64,000 bases of DNA from Halomonas binhaiensis (GCF_008329985.2 NZ_CP038437.2:3658001-3722000), one strand, 5' to 3'; positions 48,284 through 61,082 are shown, numbered from the stretch's first letter. The notes: generated by a model from the sequence alone, not told the origin. A program made the numbers and translations.

Positions 48284-49440
48284 GCGGGCTCTTCCCCTTT
48301 ACCTGCAGATTCGCTCCAGACATCACCCTCAGGAACATCCAGGTCATCCTCGAGCTCATCGTCCAGGCCCCCAGGACGACCTTCAAGCTCGTCTTCATTT
48401 TCCAGCTCAGCCAGCGCCTCTTCCAGCTCTATGGCAGAGGCGACCGTATCACCAGCGCCAGGCTCATCAAAGGCACTTTCTCCGCCGTCCATATCATCCA
48501 ACTCATCGAAGGGGGCCTCCTCGCCCTCTTCCGCCAGCCGCGCGCGCACATGAATCGGCGACAAGGCTTCGTTCTGGACGATTTCGATCATGGATTCCTT
48601 GGCCAGTTCCAGAATCGCCATGAACGTCACCACAACCCCCGAGCGCCCTTCCTCCAATGTGAATAGCGCCTCGAAGGGGGTGTAGCGCTCATGGTGCAAT
48701 TTTTCCATGATGGCCAGCATGCGCTCCCGGGTCGACAGGACTTCTGTCTCGATATGGTGAGACTTGTTCAACTCGGCTCGGCGCAACAGCCCCGCCAGAG
48801 CACCGAGCAGTTCATCCAGCGCGACATCGGGATGAATCACCCGGGCTTCGAGCGGCGGCAAGCCTGCCTTGGCCGGAAACCAGTCGCGTCCTATCCGGGG
48901 CAGATCAGCCAACGACTCAGCAGCCAGTTTCAGCCGCTCATATTCCTGCAGACGACGTATCAACTCAGCACGAGGATCATCGTCTTCACTGCCATCTTCG
49001 CTCTTCGGGGGCCGGGGCAGCAGCGAGCGCGACTTGATCTCTGCTAACATGGCCGCCATCAGCAGATATTCGCCCGCCAGCTCGATTTCCATGGCCTTCA
49101 TCAGTTCCACATACTCAATGTACTGATGCGTGATGGCAGCCACGTCAATCGACAGGATGTCGAGATTCTGGCGTCGAATCAGATACAGCAGCAGGTCGAG
49201 CGGGCCTTCGAAGGTTTCCAGGAAGACTCTCAGAGCCTCCGGCGGAATGTACAGATCTTCAGGCAGTTCGGTGATCGGCTCATCGAACAGGCGGCCCAAC
49301 GCCTGAACCTGCGGCACCACTTCCTGGTCTTCTGCAGCGCTCTCACCCGCCTTATTGGCAGGATCGCTCGAACACTCGGCAGCCGCCTGATCGGCAACTT
49401 CCTGAAGCAAGGCTTGATCTGTCGTCGGCGAGTCACTCAC
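48280..49440 (-). CDS. scpA: Segregation and condensation protein A
   Basis: The product is about 386 residues. The ScpA N-domain shows FEGPLDLLLYLIRRQNLDILSIDVAAIT (key part near residues 77-104). IELAGEYLLMAAMLAEIKSRSLLPRP near 117-142 follows, and the C-terminal winged helix has FMAILELAKE. A charged N-terminal extension and an acidic C-terminal tail (about 60 residues) are present. I favour the GTG at 49440; an ATG at 49488 in frame is an alternative. It is first in the scpA-scpB-rluB operon. Confidence 0.88.
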   Translation of the reverse strand: MSDSPTTDQALLQEVADQAAAECSSDPANKAGESAAEDQEVVPQVQALGRLFDEPITELPEDLYIPPEALRVFLETFEGPLDLLLYLIRRQNLDILSIDVAAITHQYIEYVELMKAMEIELAGEYLLMAAMLAEIKSRSLLPRPPKSEDGSEDDDPRAELIRRLQEYERLKLAAESLADLPRIGRDWFPAKAGLPPLEARVIHPDVALDELLGALAGLLRRAELNKSHHIETEVLSTRERMLAIMEKLHHERYTPFEALFTLEEGRSGVVVTFMAILELAKESMIEIVQNEALSPIHVRARLAEEGEEAPFDELDDMDGGESAFDEPGAGDTVASAIELEEALAELENEDELEGRPGGLDDELEDDLDVPEGDVWSESAGKGEEPA

Positions 49441-49503
49441 GCGAGGCCCGTCTCCCGGAAAGTGCCGGCGGCACAAGGTTGGCGTCAATCGTTCAGTTTA
49501 TCA

Positions 49504-49560
49504 ATCTCCGCGCAGGGCTTCTATTTCGCGCAGAGTTTATATTTCGCGCGGGCTTCTCTT
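49504..49560. repeat. Three degenerate 18-19-bp tandem units
   Basis: Related units, each with a core near TTTCGCGC followed by a purine-rich part and ending in CTTCT or TTTAT, follow one another between radD and scpA. The copies have diverged more than other tandem repeats in the window. Confidence 0.6.
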
Positions 49561-49593
49561 TCAGAAGCATCATCACCTTACAGGTGACACCGC

Positions 49594-51489
49594 CTACTGC
49601 AGATGACAGCACTCATGCCCGATAGCATCATCTGCATCCTGCTCGCCATCTGCACTCGCTGCCTTACGATAGCGCCCGACATAGTCGAACAGTTTCTCGC
49701 GTACCTTCCAATGGCGGCCCACCTTGCGCCCGACCACAAAGTCCGGTGCTCGCAAGCGCTGCTGTCCAGCGCAGACCTCCTGTGGTGACCTGGGCGACCA
49801 GGGTATCCCTGGAGCACGCGAGTGGTGGCGCAGGAACACTGCACCAAAGGCATTCCTCTGAGCAGCGGTTTCCAGAGCGAACCATTCATGCAGGGTGGCA
49901 CCATCTTCATCGTGATAGGTCACCTTGAGACGAGGAAGGCCTCGGCCATTCACCACGGCATCCAACTGCATGCCACTGACCCTCAGCACCTTGGCATCGC
50001 GCAACTTCAAGGCCGCGCGCAGCTTGTCATCGGCATCGACCAGCAACGCCTGGCAGCCATGGCAACAACGTGCCGCAATATCATTCTCGACACCACACTC
50101 CCCGCAAACCTTGAAGCGAAAGCGGAAAGTACACTGCTGCCCGGCCGTACCCGCCCCTTCTGGGTCATCCACCAACCCCTGACAGCGGCGACCATAGTGT
50201 TCGATGACGATCTCACCGTCACGCTTGCCCCAGAACAGGTTGGCATGGCCACAGGCCGGACACTCGACCTGCACAGGCTCGCTATCGCTCTGTGGACGCG
50301 CTCCCCCGACTTCGGGCGCATACAGATCCCAGGGGTTACCGGCATAATCCAGCACCAGGCAATCGCTCTTGCCTGGCGACAAACGTAGGCCACGGCCGAC
50401 GATCTGCTGGTAGAGGCCCACCGACTCTGTGGGTCTGAGAATTGCGATCAGGTCTACATGTGGTGCATCAAAACCGGTAGTCAACACGGACACATTGACC
50501 AGAAACTTGATGTGCCTGGCTTTGAACGCCTCGATCAAGCGAGTGCGTTCGTCACCATCGGTATTGCCAGTCACGAGAGCTGAGCTCTCCGCCGGCAGAT
50601 ATCCCATGATCTCCTGGGCATGCGGAACACTGGCCGCAAAGATCATCACTCCCTGGCGTTGCCTGGCATGCTCAACGACATCGGCAATGATGCCCGGCGT
50701 TGCTCGATTCCCCGAAACAATTCTGTTGATCTCTTCTTCACGGAACAGACCGCTTCCCCCAGGCACCAGGGATGAGAAATCATAATGCGCCACGGCGGCA
50801 TCGACCTTCACCGGTTCGCAGAGAAAGCCCTGACGCACCATCAGGCGTAAAGGTTGCTCGAATACGCAGTCCCGGAAAAAGGCCTCGTCCTCACCACGCA
50901 CCATGCCATGATAGTGACGGTGATAGATAAACCCTTGCCCAAGACGATAAGGCGTTGCGGTCAACCCCAGCACCTTGAGCCGCGGATTGCGGTTTCTCAG
51001 ATGTTCGATCACCTTGCGATAACTGGAATCCTGCTCCAGGGACACCCGGTGGCATTCATCAATCACCAGCAGGGTAAAAGGGCCATATCTGGCCTCGGTA
51101 TCGCTGACCGCGTCCAGATGCCGTACTACCGACTGCACCGAGCCAAAGACCACCTGGCGGTCGCTTTCCCTGCGCTTTAGTCCGGCACTGAAGATATCCG
51201 CCTGCAGGCCATAGGCCAGGTATTTGGCGTGATTCTGCTCGACCAGCTCACGCACATGCGCCAGCACCAGCACGCGCCCGCGAGCAAGGCGCGCCAGCTC
51301 GGCGATGACCAGCGACTTGCCACTGCCTGTCGGCAACACCACTACGGCAGGATCATCAGTGCCGCGAAAGTGCTGGATGACTCGTTGAACCGCGTCGCGT
51401 TGATAAGGACGTAGCTGTGGAACCGATGGCGGAACCGGTTGTGATGTCGATTGTGAAATCGGTTGTTGAGCCGGTTGTGACGATGTCAT
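49594..51489 (-). CDS. radD: RadD (YejH)-like SF2 helicase
   Basis: The 631-residue ATPase resembles E. coli RadD, which acts in DNA crossover repair. Walker A is in [16 protein letters not shown] near residue 58, the Walker B DECH box in [11 protein letters not shown] near 152, [19 protein letters not shown] near 186-204, and the motif VI region [15 protein letters not shown] near 370. The C-terminal part has cysteine pairs ([25 protein letters not shown]) that may bind zinc. The ATG overlaps the crotonase-gene stop as TGATG. A Gln/Pro/Ser-rich leader (about 20 residues) precedes the fold. Confidence 0.9.
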   Translation of the reverse strand: MTSSQPAQQPISQSTSQPVPPSVPQLRPYQRDAVQRVIQHFRGTDDPAVVVLPTGSGKSLVIAELARLARGRVLVLAHVRELVEQNHAKYLAYGLQADIFSAGLKRRESDRQVVFGSVQSVVRHLDAVSDTEARYGPFTLLVIDECHRVSLEQDSSYRKVIEHLRNRNPRLKVLGLTATPYRLGQGFIYHRHYHGMVRGEDEAFFRDCVFEQPLRLMVRQGFLCEPVKVDAAVAHYDFSSLVPGGSGLFREEEINRIVSGNRATPGIIADVVEHARQRQGVMIFAASVPHAQEIMGYLPAESSALVTGNTDGDERTRLIEAFKARHIKFLVNVSVLTTGFDAPHVDLIAILRPTESVGLYQQIVGRGLRLSPGKSDCLVLDYAGNPWDLYAPEVGGARPQSDSEPVQVECPACGHANLFWGKRDGEIVIEHYGRRCQGLVDDPEGAGTAGQQCTFRFRFKVCGECGVENDIAARCCHGCQALLVDADDKLRAALKLRDAKVLRVSGMQLDAVVNGRGLPRLKVTYHDEDGATLHEWFALETAAQRNAFGAVFLRHHSRAPGIPWSPRSPQEVCAGQQRLRAPDFVVGRKVGRHWKVREKLFDYVGRYRKAASADGEQDADDAIGHECCHLQ

Positions 51490-52289
51490 CACGCAAGCCG
51501 GGGCCGACGCCCTTCCAGGCGCGCCCGTGTTGCCTCGCGCTGCTCGGGCCCGCCTATCAGGTTACGCTGCAGACCGGACTCACGTTCCAGACATTCGCGT
51601 TCGCTCATTGCCGGGGCCTCGCGACGCAGACGACGCGCCGCCGCCACGGCCCTGGGGGAGCGGAGAGCCAGGGATTGCGCCAGCTCTCTCCCGCCTTCGC
51701 GAGGGTCTTCATCAAGCCGTGAGGCCAGGCCAAGAATCACGGCTTCTTCACCGCTCAAGTGACGCCCGGTCAGCATCATGTCATGGATGACATCCTGGCG
51801 CAGCGCGGCCCCTGAGACACTGACCCCCATATCGGCAACCAGCCCCCACTCAATCTCCGGCAGCGCCAGCGATGCCTCTGGATGGACAATACGAATATCC
51901 GCCGCCAGGGCCATCTGCAGACCTGCACCAAAGACATGGCCATGCAAGGCAGCAACCACGGGGCCCCCAACATCACGCCAGCCCAGCGCCAAGCGTTGAG
52001 CTGGCGTCATGCCGGTGGCATCCGGCTGAAGCAACCAGGCGATACGCTCAGGAGTCGATACCACTGCGGCCACATCCAATCCCGAACAGAAACTTTCGCC
52101 TTCGCCCAGCAGCACCACTGCACGCACACCGACCCGCTCGGCCAGCCACACCTGAGCTTCCAGCAAGGCGTCGATCATTGCGACATCCATGCAGTTGTGG
52201 CGTTCAGCATGATCGAGGCGCACTTCAGCCACATGATTGTCCAAGATCACCTGGAGACGATCGTGGAAAATCTTGGTAACAGCAGTCAT
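51489..52289 (-). CDS. Enoyl-CoA hydratase/isomerase family protein
   Basis: The product is 266 residues with a crotonase fold. [28 protein letters not shown] lies near residues 18-45 (key part), [15 protein letters not shown] near 62-76 forms the first oxyanion region, and [18 protein letters not shown] near 117-134 the second. The glutamate expected at one catalytic site is in [13 protein letters not shown]. It starts with AGGAG upstream and is first in a two-gene operon with radD. The reaction is not clear from sequence. Confidence 0.87.
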   Translation of the reverse strand: MTAVTKIFHDRLQVILDNHVAEVRLDHAERHNCMDVAMIDALLEAQVWLAERVGVRAVVLLGEGESFCSGLDVAAVVSTPERIAWLLQPDATGMTPAQRLALGWRDVGGPVVAALHGHVFGAGLQMALAADIRIVHPEASLALPEIEWGLVADMGVSVSGAALRQDVIHDMMLTGRHLSGEEAVILGLASRLDEDPREGGRELAQSLALRSPRAVAAARRLRREAPAMSERECLERESGLQRNLIGGPEQREATRARLEGRRPRLA

Positions 52290-52357
52290 GGCAGGCTCCT
52301 GGAGAAATAGTGTGGGCTAAATGATGCGTTCAACAGCAATGTTAGGCTCTCAATGCA

Positions 52358-52382
52358 AGTGCCGCCCGAAAAGGGCGGCACT
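52358..52382 (-). terminator. Terminator of purL
   Basis: A perfect 10-bp stem (52358-52367 with 52373-52382) with a GAAAA loop lies about 30 bases past the purL stop codon on the minus strand. Confidence 0.75.
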
Positions 52383-52411
52383 CGAGACTGATTCAGCAAG
52401 TCATCCGTTGC

Positions 52412-55400
52412 TTACCCCAGCCATACCCGGGCGTTGCGGAACAGCCTCATCCAGGCACCATCCTGGCTCCACTCAGCCGGGCGCCAGGAGTTGGTCACCG
52501 CACGCACGACACGCTCGGGGTGAGGCATCATGATGGTCACCCGGCCATCTGCCGTGGTCAAACCAGTGATACCGGATGGTGAACCGTTGGGGTTGGCCGG
52601 ATAACGTGTAGTGGCCTGGCCATAGTTATCGACGTAGCGCAATGCGACCTGACCGGAGCCCTGGATGCTGCGCAAATGGGCGCTGTCACGGAATTCGGCA
52701 CGCCCCTCGCCATGGGCAACAGCGATGGGCAAGCGAGAGCCTTCCATACCGGCCAACAGAATCGAAGGCGATTTCTCGACTTCGACCATGGCCACACGCG
52801 CCTCGAACTGTTCGGACTCATTGCGAACAAAGCGCGGCCACGCCTCTGTGCCCGGAATCAGCTCCTTGAGCTGGGACAGCATCTGACACCCGTTACACAC
52901 TCCCAGAGCAAAGCTGTCATCGCGGCCGAAGAAGCCAGCAAACTGTTCGCGGGCACGCCCGTTGAACAGCACTGACTTGGCCCAGCCACCGCCAGCCCCC
53001 AGCACATCGCCGTAAGAGAAACCACCACAGGCGGCCACCCCCTTGAAGTCCTCCAGGGACACACGGCCACTAAGGATATCGCTCATGTGCACATCCACGG
53101 CTTCGAAGCCAGCCTTGTCGAAGGCCCAAGCCATTTCCAGATGGCCGTTGACGCCCTGCTCACGCAGGATGGCTGCACGTGGACGCGTCACATTGATGAA
53201 GGGCGCTGCGATATCTTCATCCACATCGAAAGTCGTGGTCACGGACAGGCCAGGATCACGTGCATCGAGCAGATTATCAAACTCATTCTTGGCACATTCG
53301 GAATTGTCACGCAGTGCCTGCATGCGGTAGCTGGTCTCAGCCCAGCTACGCTGCATCAGCTGGCGAGTCGTCTCAAGCAGCGGCTCTTCGAACAGCGTGA
53401 TACGGATCTGGTCGTCATAACGCGGGCGAGCGATGACGCCGCACGTTTCGATACCTGCCGCCGCGAACTGAGCCAGTACTTCCTCCGTATGCGCGCGATT
53501 GACCTGAATCACGGCACCCAGCTCTTCACTGAACAGCGCACTGGAAGCCCTGGAAGGTTCGTCGACCAGCCAGTCGAGCTTGATCTCGAGACCTGCGTGG
53601 GCAGCAAAGGCCATTTCCAGCAAGGTGACAATCAAACCGCCATCGCTGCGGTCGTGATAGGCCAGTATCTTGCCATCAGCATTGAGGCCCTGGATCACAC
53701 TGAAGAACGCCTTGAGATCTTCAGGATCGTCCAGGTCCGGGCATTCATTGCCTACCTGGCCGTAAACCTGAGCCAATGCCGAACCACCCAGACGATTCTG
53801 GCCGGCTCCCAGGTCAATCAACAGCAGATCGCTTTCATCCTGCTCCAGGGAAATCTGCGGCGTCAGCGTGCGCATGGCATCCACCACCGGAGCAAAGCCG
53901 GTGATGTTCAACGTCAGCGGTGATGTCACTGACTTGTCTTCGCCTTCCTCCTGCCATGCGGTACGCATGGACATGGAGTCCTTGCCTACCGGCACAGCAA
54001 TGCCCAGCGCCGGGCACAGTTCCATGCCCACGGCATGCACGGCATCGTACAAGGCCTGATTCTCGCCGGGATGATCGGCTGCACTCATCCAGTTGGCCGA
54101 CATCTTGATATCGCCCAGCTTGGCAATCGGTGCCGCCGCCATGTTGGTAATGGCCTCGGCAACGGCCAGACGGGCACTGGCCGCAGGATCGATCAATGCG
54201 ACAGGGCTACGCTCCCCCATCGCCATGGCTTCACCCGCATGGGTATCGAAACTGGCGGTGGTAACGGCGACGTCAGCGACCGGTACCTGCCAGGGGCCGA
54301 CCATCTGATCCCGGGCGACCATGCCAGTAATCGAGCGGTCACCGATGGTAATCAAGAAACTCTTCGAGGCCACGGTGGGCAGCTTCAACACACGATCCAA
54401 CGCCTCTCGCAGATCAAGGTTGTCCAGTTCCACACCGGGCAGCTCCAGGGTCTCGCGCTGGAATTCGCGGGTCATCTTGGGCGGTTTGCCGAACAGCACG
54501 CTCATCGGCAGGTCAACGGGCTGTGTGTCGAAGTGACCATCGGCCACTGTCAGATGATGAGCCTGCTGAGCCTCGCCGACCACGGCATAGGGACAACGCT
54601 CACGCTTGCACAGGGCATCGAACAGTTCGAGATTGTCTGGAGCCACCGCCAGCACATAGCGCTCCTGTGCCTCGTTGCACCAGATTTCCAACGGGCTCAT
54701 GCCCGGCTCGGCATTGGGGACATCGCGCAGCTGGAACAGACCTCCACGGTCTCCATCCTTGACCAGTTCCGGCAGAGCGTTGGACAAGCCACCTGCCCCC
54801 ACGTCATGAATGAAGCAAATGGGGTTCTGCTCTCCCAGCGACCAGCAACGGTCGATGACTTCCTGGGCCCGACGTTCGATCTCGGGGTTGTCGCGCTGCA
54901 CCGAAGCAAAATCAAGATCGGCACTGGAGGAACCTGATGCCATGGAAGACGCAGCACCGCCACCCAGGCCGATAAGCATGGCCGGGCCGCCCATCACGAT
55001 CAGCTTGCCGCCGACGGGGATCTCGCCCTTGGCCACGTGTTCCTGGCGAATGTTGCCGTAGCCACCCGCCACCATGACCGGCTTATGGTAACCGCGACGC
55101 TCGATGCCATTGGCCCCCAGGGCATCCTGCTCATAGGTACGCAAGAAGCCCGTCAGGTTGGGGCGGCCAAATTCGTTGTTGAACGCGGCACCCCCGATGG
55201 GACCTTCCAGCATGATGTCCAGGGCGCTGACGATGCGCTCTGGCTTGCCGTAGTCGAAAGCTTCCCAGGGCTGGACGAACTCGGGGATACGCAGGTTGGA
55301 GACGGTAAAACCCGTCAGGCCAGCCTTGGGCTTGCCGCCGATACCGGTAGCGCCCTCATCGCGAATCTCACCGCCTGCCCCGGTGGCGGCACCGGGGTGA

Positions 55401-56332
55401 GGTGCGATCGCCGTCGGATGGTTGTGCGTCTCGACCTTGGTCAGGATATGGATCGGTTCGACTTCTCCACCATAGGTGGCCCGTTCCCCCTCCTTGCCCG
55501 TCAGCGGAACAGCAAAGAAGCGCCGTGCGTCACTACCTTCGATCACAGCAGCATTATCGCTGTAGGCAGAAAGAATACCGTCAGGAGAAGCTTCGAAGGT
55601 GTTCTTGATCATCTTGAACAGCGAATGAGTCTGCGGCTCCCCGTCGATCAACCAATCGGCATTGAAGATCTTGTGGCGGCAATGTTCGGAGTTGGCCTGG
55701 GCGAACATCATCAGTTCAATGTCAGTCGGGTTACGGCCCAGTTCCCCGAAGGCATCGACCAGATAATCGATTTCATCATCGGCCAGGGCCAGCCCCAGCT
55801 CGACATTGGCCGCTTCCAGCGCCTTGCGCCCGCCTTCGAGAATGTCCACCTTGCCCAGAGGCGCTGGCTCATGGTGGGCAAACAGCTGGGCAGCATCAGA
55901 GGCATCACCAAGTACTGCCTCGGTCATGCGGTCATGCAGTCCAGCAACAATGGCCTCGAAGTGGCTTTCCTTCAGGGTTCCTCTGAGCGCGATGCGATAG
56001 GCGATACCACGCTCCAGCCGCCTGATCTGGGTCAATCCACAGTTATGGGCAATATCGGTAGCCTTGGAGGACCAGGGCGATTGGGTACCAATACGCGGAA
56101 CCACCAATACCGCCAGCCCGTCCGTCAGCCGCTCTTCTGCATAGCTGGGACCATAGTCCAGGAGCTGTTCGAGCAGAGCATGCTCCGCAGGGCCAAGATC
56201 GCCTTCAACATCCACGAAATGTACATATTCAGCGTACAGTTCGGTGATCTCGGGAACGGATGCACGCAGGGTGGCCAGCAGCTTGGCATGACGGAAGGCA
56301 GAAAGGGCGGGCGCACCACGCAGTTGGAGCAT
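52412..56332 (-). CDS. purL: Phosphoribosylformylglycinamidine synthase
   Basis: The 1306-residue large PurL makes FGAM from FGAR and glutamine (E. coli 1295). The N-terminal part opens [21 protein letters not shown]. The middle carries [40 protein letters not shown] (key residues near 300-340). The C-terminal glutaminase has its nucleophile Cys in [11 protein letters not shown] and the His/Glu in PHPERVVR. The ATG at 56332 follows AGGA; upstream open frame to 56509 overlaps mltF. It is divergent from mltF, as in other gammaproteobacteria. Confidence 0.97.
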   Translation of the reverse strand: MLQLRGAPALSAFRHAKLLATLRASVPEITELYAEYVHFVDVEGDLGPAEHALLEQLLDYGPSYAEERLTDGLAVLVVPRIGTQSPWSSKATDIAHNCGLTQIRRLERGIAYRIALRGTLKESHFEAIVAGLHDRMTEAVLGDASDAAQLFAHHEPAPLGKVDILEGGRKALEAANVELGLALADDEIDYLVDAFGELGRNPTDIELMMFAQANSEHCRHKIFNADWLIDGEPQTHSLFKMIKNTFEASPDGILSAYSDNAAVIEGSDARRFFAVPLTGKEGERATYGGEVEPIHILTKVETHNHPTAIAPHPGAATGAGGEIRDEGATGIGGKPKAGLTGFTVSNLRIPEFVQPWEAFDYGKPERIVSALDIMLEGPIGGAAFNNEFGRPNLTGFLRTYEQDALGANGIERRGYHKPVMVAGGYGNIRQEHVAKGEIPVGGKLIVMGGPAMLIGLGGGAASSMASGSSSADLDFASVQRDNPEIERRAQEVIDRCWSLGEQNPICFIHDVGAGGLSNALPELVKDGDRGGLFQLRDVPNAEPGMSPLEIWCNEAQERYVLAVAPDNLELFDALCKRERCPYAVVGEAQQAHHLTVADGHFDTQPVDLPMSVLFGKPPKMTREFQRETLELPGVELDNLDLREALDRVLKLPTVASKSFLITIGDRSITGMVARDQMVGPWQVPVADVAVTTASFDTHAGEAMAMGERSPVALIDPAASARLAVAEAITNMAAAPIAKLGDIKMSANWMSAADHPGENQALYDAVHAVGMELCPALGIAVPVGKDSMSMRTAWQEEGEDKSVTSPLTLNITGFAPVVDAMRTLTPQISLEQDESDLLLIDLGAGQNRLGGSALAQVYGQVGNECPDLDDPEDLKAFFSVIQGLNADGKILAYHDRSDGGLIVTLLEMAFAAHAGLEIKLDWLVDEPSRASSALFSEELGAVIQVNRAHTEEVLAQFAAAGIETCGVIARPRYDDQIRITLFEEPLLETTRQLMQRSWAETSYRMQALRDNSECAKNEFDNLLDARDPGLSVTTTFDVDEDIAAPFINVTRPRAAILREQGVNGHLEMAWAFDKAGFEAVDVHMSDILSGRVSLEDFKGVAACGGFSYGDVLGAGGGWAKSVLFNGRAREQFAGFFGRDDSFALGVCNGCQMLSQLKELIPGTEAWPRFVRNESEQFEARVAMVEVEKSPSILLAGMEGSRLPIAVAHGEGRAEFRDSAHLRSIQGSGQVALRYVDNYGQATTRYPANPNGSPSGITGLTTADGRVTIMMPHPERVVRAVTNSWRPAEWSQDGAWMRLFRNARVWLG

Positions 56333-56491
56333 ATCCTGGAGCCTCTGAAAATCGACGAGAAGATGATGTGCCACAGCGGGCCTTATAGAGGGCAGTATGA
56401 TACTGGAAAGCGGCAGATCGATAAATCGTCCGAGTGACAGTTCGTCGCACTGTGGGTAAGGTGACGGCTCAATAACCATGAACACGCCGAT

Positions 56492-57949
56492 ATGACCGAT
56501 GGCTTTCACCGCCCTCGCCGCCGGGGCGTATTACTGTTGGCGGGCCTCGGCCTGGCCTTGTGGCCAGTCGATCCCACGCCTCCCCCCGGTGCGGCCTTGG
56601 AGGGCGTGAAGTCCCGTGATTTCCTGACTGTTCATACTCGCAATACGCCCTTGACCTATTACGAAGGACGTCTGGGGCCGACAGGTTTCGAGTATGAGCT
56701 GGTACGCCGTTTTGCTGACTATCTTGGCGTTAGCCTGACCCTGGAAGATGACCACAATGTCTCCAGTGTATTGGCTTCCGTACGCGAACAAGGTGACCTG
56801 GGGGCAGCCGCCCTGCCGCTGGATCCCGCCACTCCAGGCGTCATCTATACCCAGCCGGTGATGCTGATGCAGCCCATTGTGGTCTACCGGCGTGGCCTGC
56901 ATCCCCCGCGCACTCCCGCCGATCTGGTCGGTCTGCAGATTGGCACCCTCAAGGGCACCGGCATCAGCCGAGTCATGCATGAACTGCAGGACAGTGTCCC
57001 CGAACTCAGTTGGAAAGAAGCAACCGATCTCGAGATTGCTTCTCTGCTGAAGCGCGTGGAAGACGGCAGCCTCGATGCCGCCGTGGTATTCGAACATCAG
57101 TTCCGCCTCAACCGCCTGTTCTTTCCTGAAGTCGAAGATGGCTTCAAGGTTGGCGAAAAAGTGGCCATGGCCTGGGCCCTGCCCGACAACCAGGGTATGG
57201 GGCTGATTGATGCCGCCAATGAGTTTCTCGTCACACTGCGCGCCAGCGGCAAGCTGGATATGTTGATCGATCGCTACTTTGGTCATGACGATTACCTGGA
57301 ATACGTCGGCGCCAGGACCTTCATCCAGCATGTCCATGGCCGCTTGCCACGCTACGAGGAACTGTTCCGTGAAGCGGCACGACGGGAGAATTTCGACTGG
57401 AAGCTGCTGGCAGCAGTGGCGTATCAGGAATCGCACTGGAAACCCGATGCTACCTCTCCGACCGGTGTCCGCGGCATGATGATGCTGACCAACGCCACCG
57501 CCGAAGAAATGAATATCTCCAATCGCCTCGATCCGGCGGAAAGTATTGAGGGTGGCGCTCGCTATCTGCGCAGCATCGAGCAACGCCTGCCGGAGGAAAT
57601 CACCGGAAATGACCGCCTGTACATGACCCTGGCCGCCTACAACGTGGGCCTGGGGCACCTCTACGACGCGCGCAAGATCGTCTCCATGCTAGGCCGGGAT
57701 CCCGACCGCTGGGATGACATCCGCGACGCCTTGCCGCTGCTGCAGGAAAGCAAGTGGTACGAAAGAACGCGCCATGGTTATGCCCGTGGCAGCGAACCGG
57801 TCATCTATGTGCGCAATATCCAGCGTTATCTGGAAATACTCGATTACGTGGACCACAACCAGCAGCAGTTCCATCAGCTCAATGCGCGCCTGCCCGATGA
57901 CAACGACAATGCACTGTTTCAGATCGTGCCGCCGAAGTCCAAGGGCTGA
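56492..57949 (+). CDS. mltF: Membrane-bound lytic murein transglycosylase F
   Basis: The 485-residue enzyme cuts peptidoglycan at the periplasmic face. After a basic start and hydrophobic anchor ([16 protein letters not shown] near residues 9-24), an amino-acid-binding-protein-like domain (about 38-270) is followed by an SLT domain. The catalytic glutamate is in [15 protein letters not shown] near residue 313, and [10 protein letters not shown] and [15 protein letters not shown] follow. The ATG at 56492 has no clear ribosome site. Divergent from purL, convergent with tadA. Confidence 0.94.
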   Translation: MTDGFHRPRRRGVLLLAGLGLALWPVDPTPPPGAALEGVKSRDFLTVHTRNTPLTYYEGRLGPTGFEYELVRRFADYLGVSLTLEDDHNVSSVLASVREQGDLGAAALPLDPATPGVIYTQPVMLMQPIVVYRRGLHPPRTPADLVGLQIGTLKGTGISRVMHELQDSVPELSWKEATDLEIASLLKRVEDGSLDAAVVFEHQFRLNRLFFPEVEDGFKVGEKVAMAWALPDNQGMGLIDAANEFLVTLRASGKLDMLIDRYFGHDDYLEYVGARTFIQHVHGRLPRYEELFREAARRENFDWKLLAAVAYQESHWKPDATSPTGVRGMMMLTNATAEEMNISNRLDPAESIEGGARYLRSIEQRLPEEITGNDRLYMTLAAYNVGLGHLYDARKIVSMLGRDPDRWDDIRDALPLLQESKWYERTRHGYARGSEPVIYVRNIQRYLEILDYVDHNQQQFHQLNARLPDDNDNALFQIVPPKSKG

Positions 57950-58024
57950 ATGTCAGGACGGATAGAGAAGCCTGTTCAGGCCTGGAGTACACTGGCTGCC
58001 AACGCGCGACACGGCCTTCTTCTC

Positions 58025-58060
58025 TTTATTATTGGCTTTATTATTGGCTTTGTTATTCGC
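58025..58060. repeat. Three tandem 12-bp units at the end of tadA
   Basis: Units at 58025-58036 and 58037-58048 are identical (tttattattggc) and 58049-58060 differs by two bases. They adjoin the TAA stop of tadA. On the minus strand, the 12-base period keeps TAA codons in the same frame in each unit. Confidence 0.9.
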
Positions 58061-58064
58061 CCTC

Positions 58065-59457
<1,393 letters not shown>

Positions 59458-59496
59458 GATCAAGCGTGCCGATACCAAGCCATCAGGAGAACATGC

Positions 59497-60015
59497 GTGA
59501 ACCTCCACATTCGCCCAGAATCTGCCGATGATCGCCAAGCCATTTCACGCCTGACCCAGCGTGCCTTTGAGCATGCTCCGCATGCCAGTCATACTGAGCA
59601 CTTGATCGTTGATGCGCTACTGCTTTCTGTTTCCCTGGTCGCCACCAGGGATGACGAGGACGAGATAGTGGGACACGTCGCTCTTTCCCCGATCATGCTG
59701 TCCTCAGCACCTCCTGGATCAACGGCAGCCACTGGCTGGTATGGGCTGGGGCCGATTTCCGTGTCTCCTGAATGCCAGGGCCAAGGCATCGGTTCTCAAC
59801 TCATGCAAGCGGCACTGCAGCATCTGGAAAAGACGGAAGCCAGCGGCTGCGTATTGCTAGGCGATCCCGCCTTCTATTCTCGCTTCGGTTTTCGCCCGCG
59901 CGATGAGCTGGTGCTTCCCGGCGTGCCCCCGGAATATTTCCAGGCCATTTGCCTGCGGGGAGACTGGCCCCGGGGCATCGTCAGCTTTCACCCAGCCTTC
60001 GATATCAGCCTCTAA
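59497..60015 (+). CDS. GNAT-family N-acetyltransferase (YhbS-like)
   Basis: The product is 172 residues. LHIRPESADDRQAISRLTQRAF opens the fold, VGHVALSPIML follows, and the acetyl-CoA loop is in SPECQGQGIGSQLMQAALQHLE near residues 89-110. YSRFGFRPRDEL near 127-138 and the C-terminal region match the YhbS-type group. The start is a GTG with AGGAG eight bases upstream. The substrate is unknown. It lies 39 bases after tesB. Confidence 0.85.
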   Translation: MNLHIRPESADDRQAISRLTQRAFEHAPHASHTEHLIVDALLLSVSLVATRDDEDEIVGHVALSPIMLSSAPPGSTAATGWYGLGPISVSPECQGQGIGSQLMQAALQHLEKTEASGCVLLGDPAFYSRFGFRPRDELVLPGVPPEYFQAICLRGDWPRGIVSFHPAFDISL

Positions 60016-60099
60016 CCCTGGCAGACACCGGACAGGACCTTGAACTTGCGCCGTATCGAGGCTTGTATCAATTCCAAGCAGAAGGCTGATGTATCAGGC

Positions 60100-60129
60100 T
60101 TGGCGAAGGTTGGGACGAGTCACTATGCT
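60100..60129 (+). promoter_or_regulatory. Candidate promoter of tRNA-Thr
   Basis: TTGGCG (60100-60105) and TATGCT (60124-60129) are 18 bases apart and about 33 bases upstream of the tRNA. This is a plausible but not consensus sigma-70 promoter. Confidence 0.4.
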
Positions 60130-60161
60130 GCGAAGCAGGTAGGCAACGCAGACATAGCATT

Positions 60162-60237
60162 GCCGGCATAGCTCAGTTGGTAGAGCAGCGCATTCGTAAT
60201 GCGAAAGTCGGAGGTTCGACTCCTCTTGTCGGCACCA
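60162..60237 (+). tRNA. tRNA-Thr (CGU)
   Basis: The 76-base gene forms a cloverleaf with acceptor GCCGGCA and TGTCGGC, anticodon loop TTCGTAA (anticodon CGT) and encoded CCA. It stands alone and marks the left side of an AT-rich islet. Confidence 0.95.
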
Positions 60238-60263
60238 GAATTTATTTCCCAGACATTAAACTG

Positions 60264-60298
60264 ATACAGCACCTTACCGAAAAAGTAAGGTGCTGTAT
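60264..60298. terminator. Terminator hairpin after tRNA-Thr
   Basis: A perfect 14-bp stem (60264-60277 with 60285-60298) with a 7-base A-rich loop follows the tRNA by 26 bases. It may also end the minus-strand lectin gene transcript. It is followed by two exact-but-one copies of a 19-bp unit (60296-60314 and 60315-60333). Confidence 0.75.
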
Positions 60299-60333
60299 GT
60301 GTTGTCCAACTTAGTATGTGTTGTCCAACTTAA
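60296..60333. repeat. 19-bp tandem duplication
   Basis: Two adjacent copies of tatgtgttgtccaacttag, differing only at the last base, lie between the hairpin and the 3' end of the lectin gene. Confidence 0.85.
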
Positions 60334-60356
60334 GACTTATTACCGATATTTCTTTG

Positions 60357-61082
60357 TTATGCTCGTTTCACATCCATGTGGATGGAAAACTCCCCTCTAT
60401 TATCGGCATGTGAACCAGGCTCATCATTCACAATAAATGAGACTTCTCCATCCTCCGGAACAACAAATTCAGACAGCTCTTTTCCTACAGGATAGTAAGT
60501 ACCAGCTATTTTCATCACTACTGATGCGAGCTGCGCAGGAGGGAATATGGCATTTTTGCTCGATCCACGCATTGACCCATCGGGTCCTAATTCCTTGCCT
60601 TCTTGGGATATATGAATCCCTCCACTGGCCCTGATACTAATAACGTCACCCTTCTTCACGGCCATATTTGTTTCAACGCCATCTACACTATTTCCTGGCA
60701 GGACCCCATCCCAGGTTTCGGCATTAGACTGCGAGGCTTCAGCATAGACTTCGACATCAAACTCCCCAGAATTATCTGAGAAAGTTCCAGGTCTATCATT
60801 GAATAAAAATGAAATTTCACCAGCCTCAGGAACTTCCCAACGATAGAGATAATTTCCAACCGAGTATTTCGTGCCATTTATTACTGCGACCAGGGTAGCA
60901 ATGGATTCAGGCAGGTCACTTCTACCTGCCGCTCCCTGAGGAGCTGCCCATGCATGCTCACTGCTTGCATACTTGACCCATCCGTTGGCCAGAATAGTGA
61001 TGACGTCTCCCTTGCTCACCTTGACTCCGCTTGAAATTCCATTTTCTGCTGCGGCGCTAACATTTCCTGACCATAATTTCAT
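60357..61082 (-). CDS. Two-domain LecA (PA-IL)-like lectin
   Basis: The product is 241 residues with two tandem domains resembling P. aeruginosa LecA, the calcium-dependent galactose lectin, which has one domain of 121 residues. Domain 1 (about 1-116) has GDVITI near 25-30, Tyr38 where LecA has its calcium-site Tyr, and NDRPGTFSDNSGEF near 95-108 (calcium loop: Asp96, Thr100, Asp103, Asn104). Domain 2 (about 122-241) has GDVISI near 145-150, His157 at the Tyr place, and NDEPGSHADNRGEF near 219-232. The His and Gln used by LecA to hold galactose are not obvious, so specificity may differ. There is no signal peptide, as in LecA. GGAGG precedes the ATG. The gene is AT-richer than its neighbours (about 40% GC in the line 60421-60480), suggesting transfer. 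Confidence 0.82.
   Translation of the reverse strand: MKLWSGNVSAAAENGISSGVKVSKGDVITILANGWVKYASSEHAWAAPQGAAGRSDLPESIATLVAVINGTKYSVGNYLYRWEVPEAGEISFLFNDRPGTFSDNSGEFDVEVYAEASQSNAETWDGVLPGNSVDGVETNMAVKKGDVISIRASGGIHISQEGKELGPDGSMRGSSKNAIFPPAQLASVVMKIAGTYYPVGKELSEFVVPEDGEVSFIVNDEPGSHADNRGEFSIHMDVKRA

Noticed and set aside
55037..56437. 466-codon plus-strand open frame opposite purL
   Set aside because: Antisense to purL with no family signals; same shadow effect.
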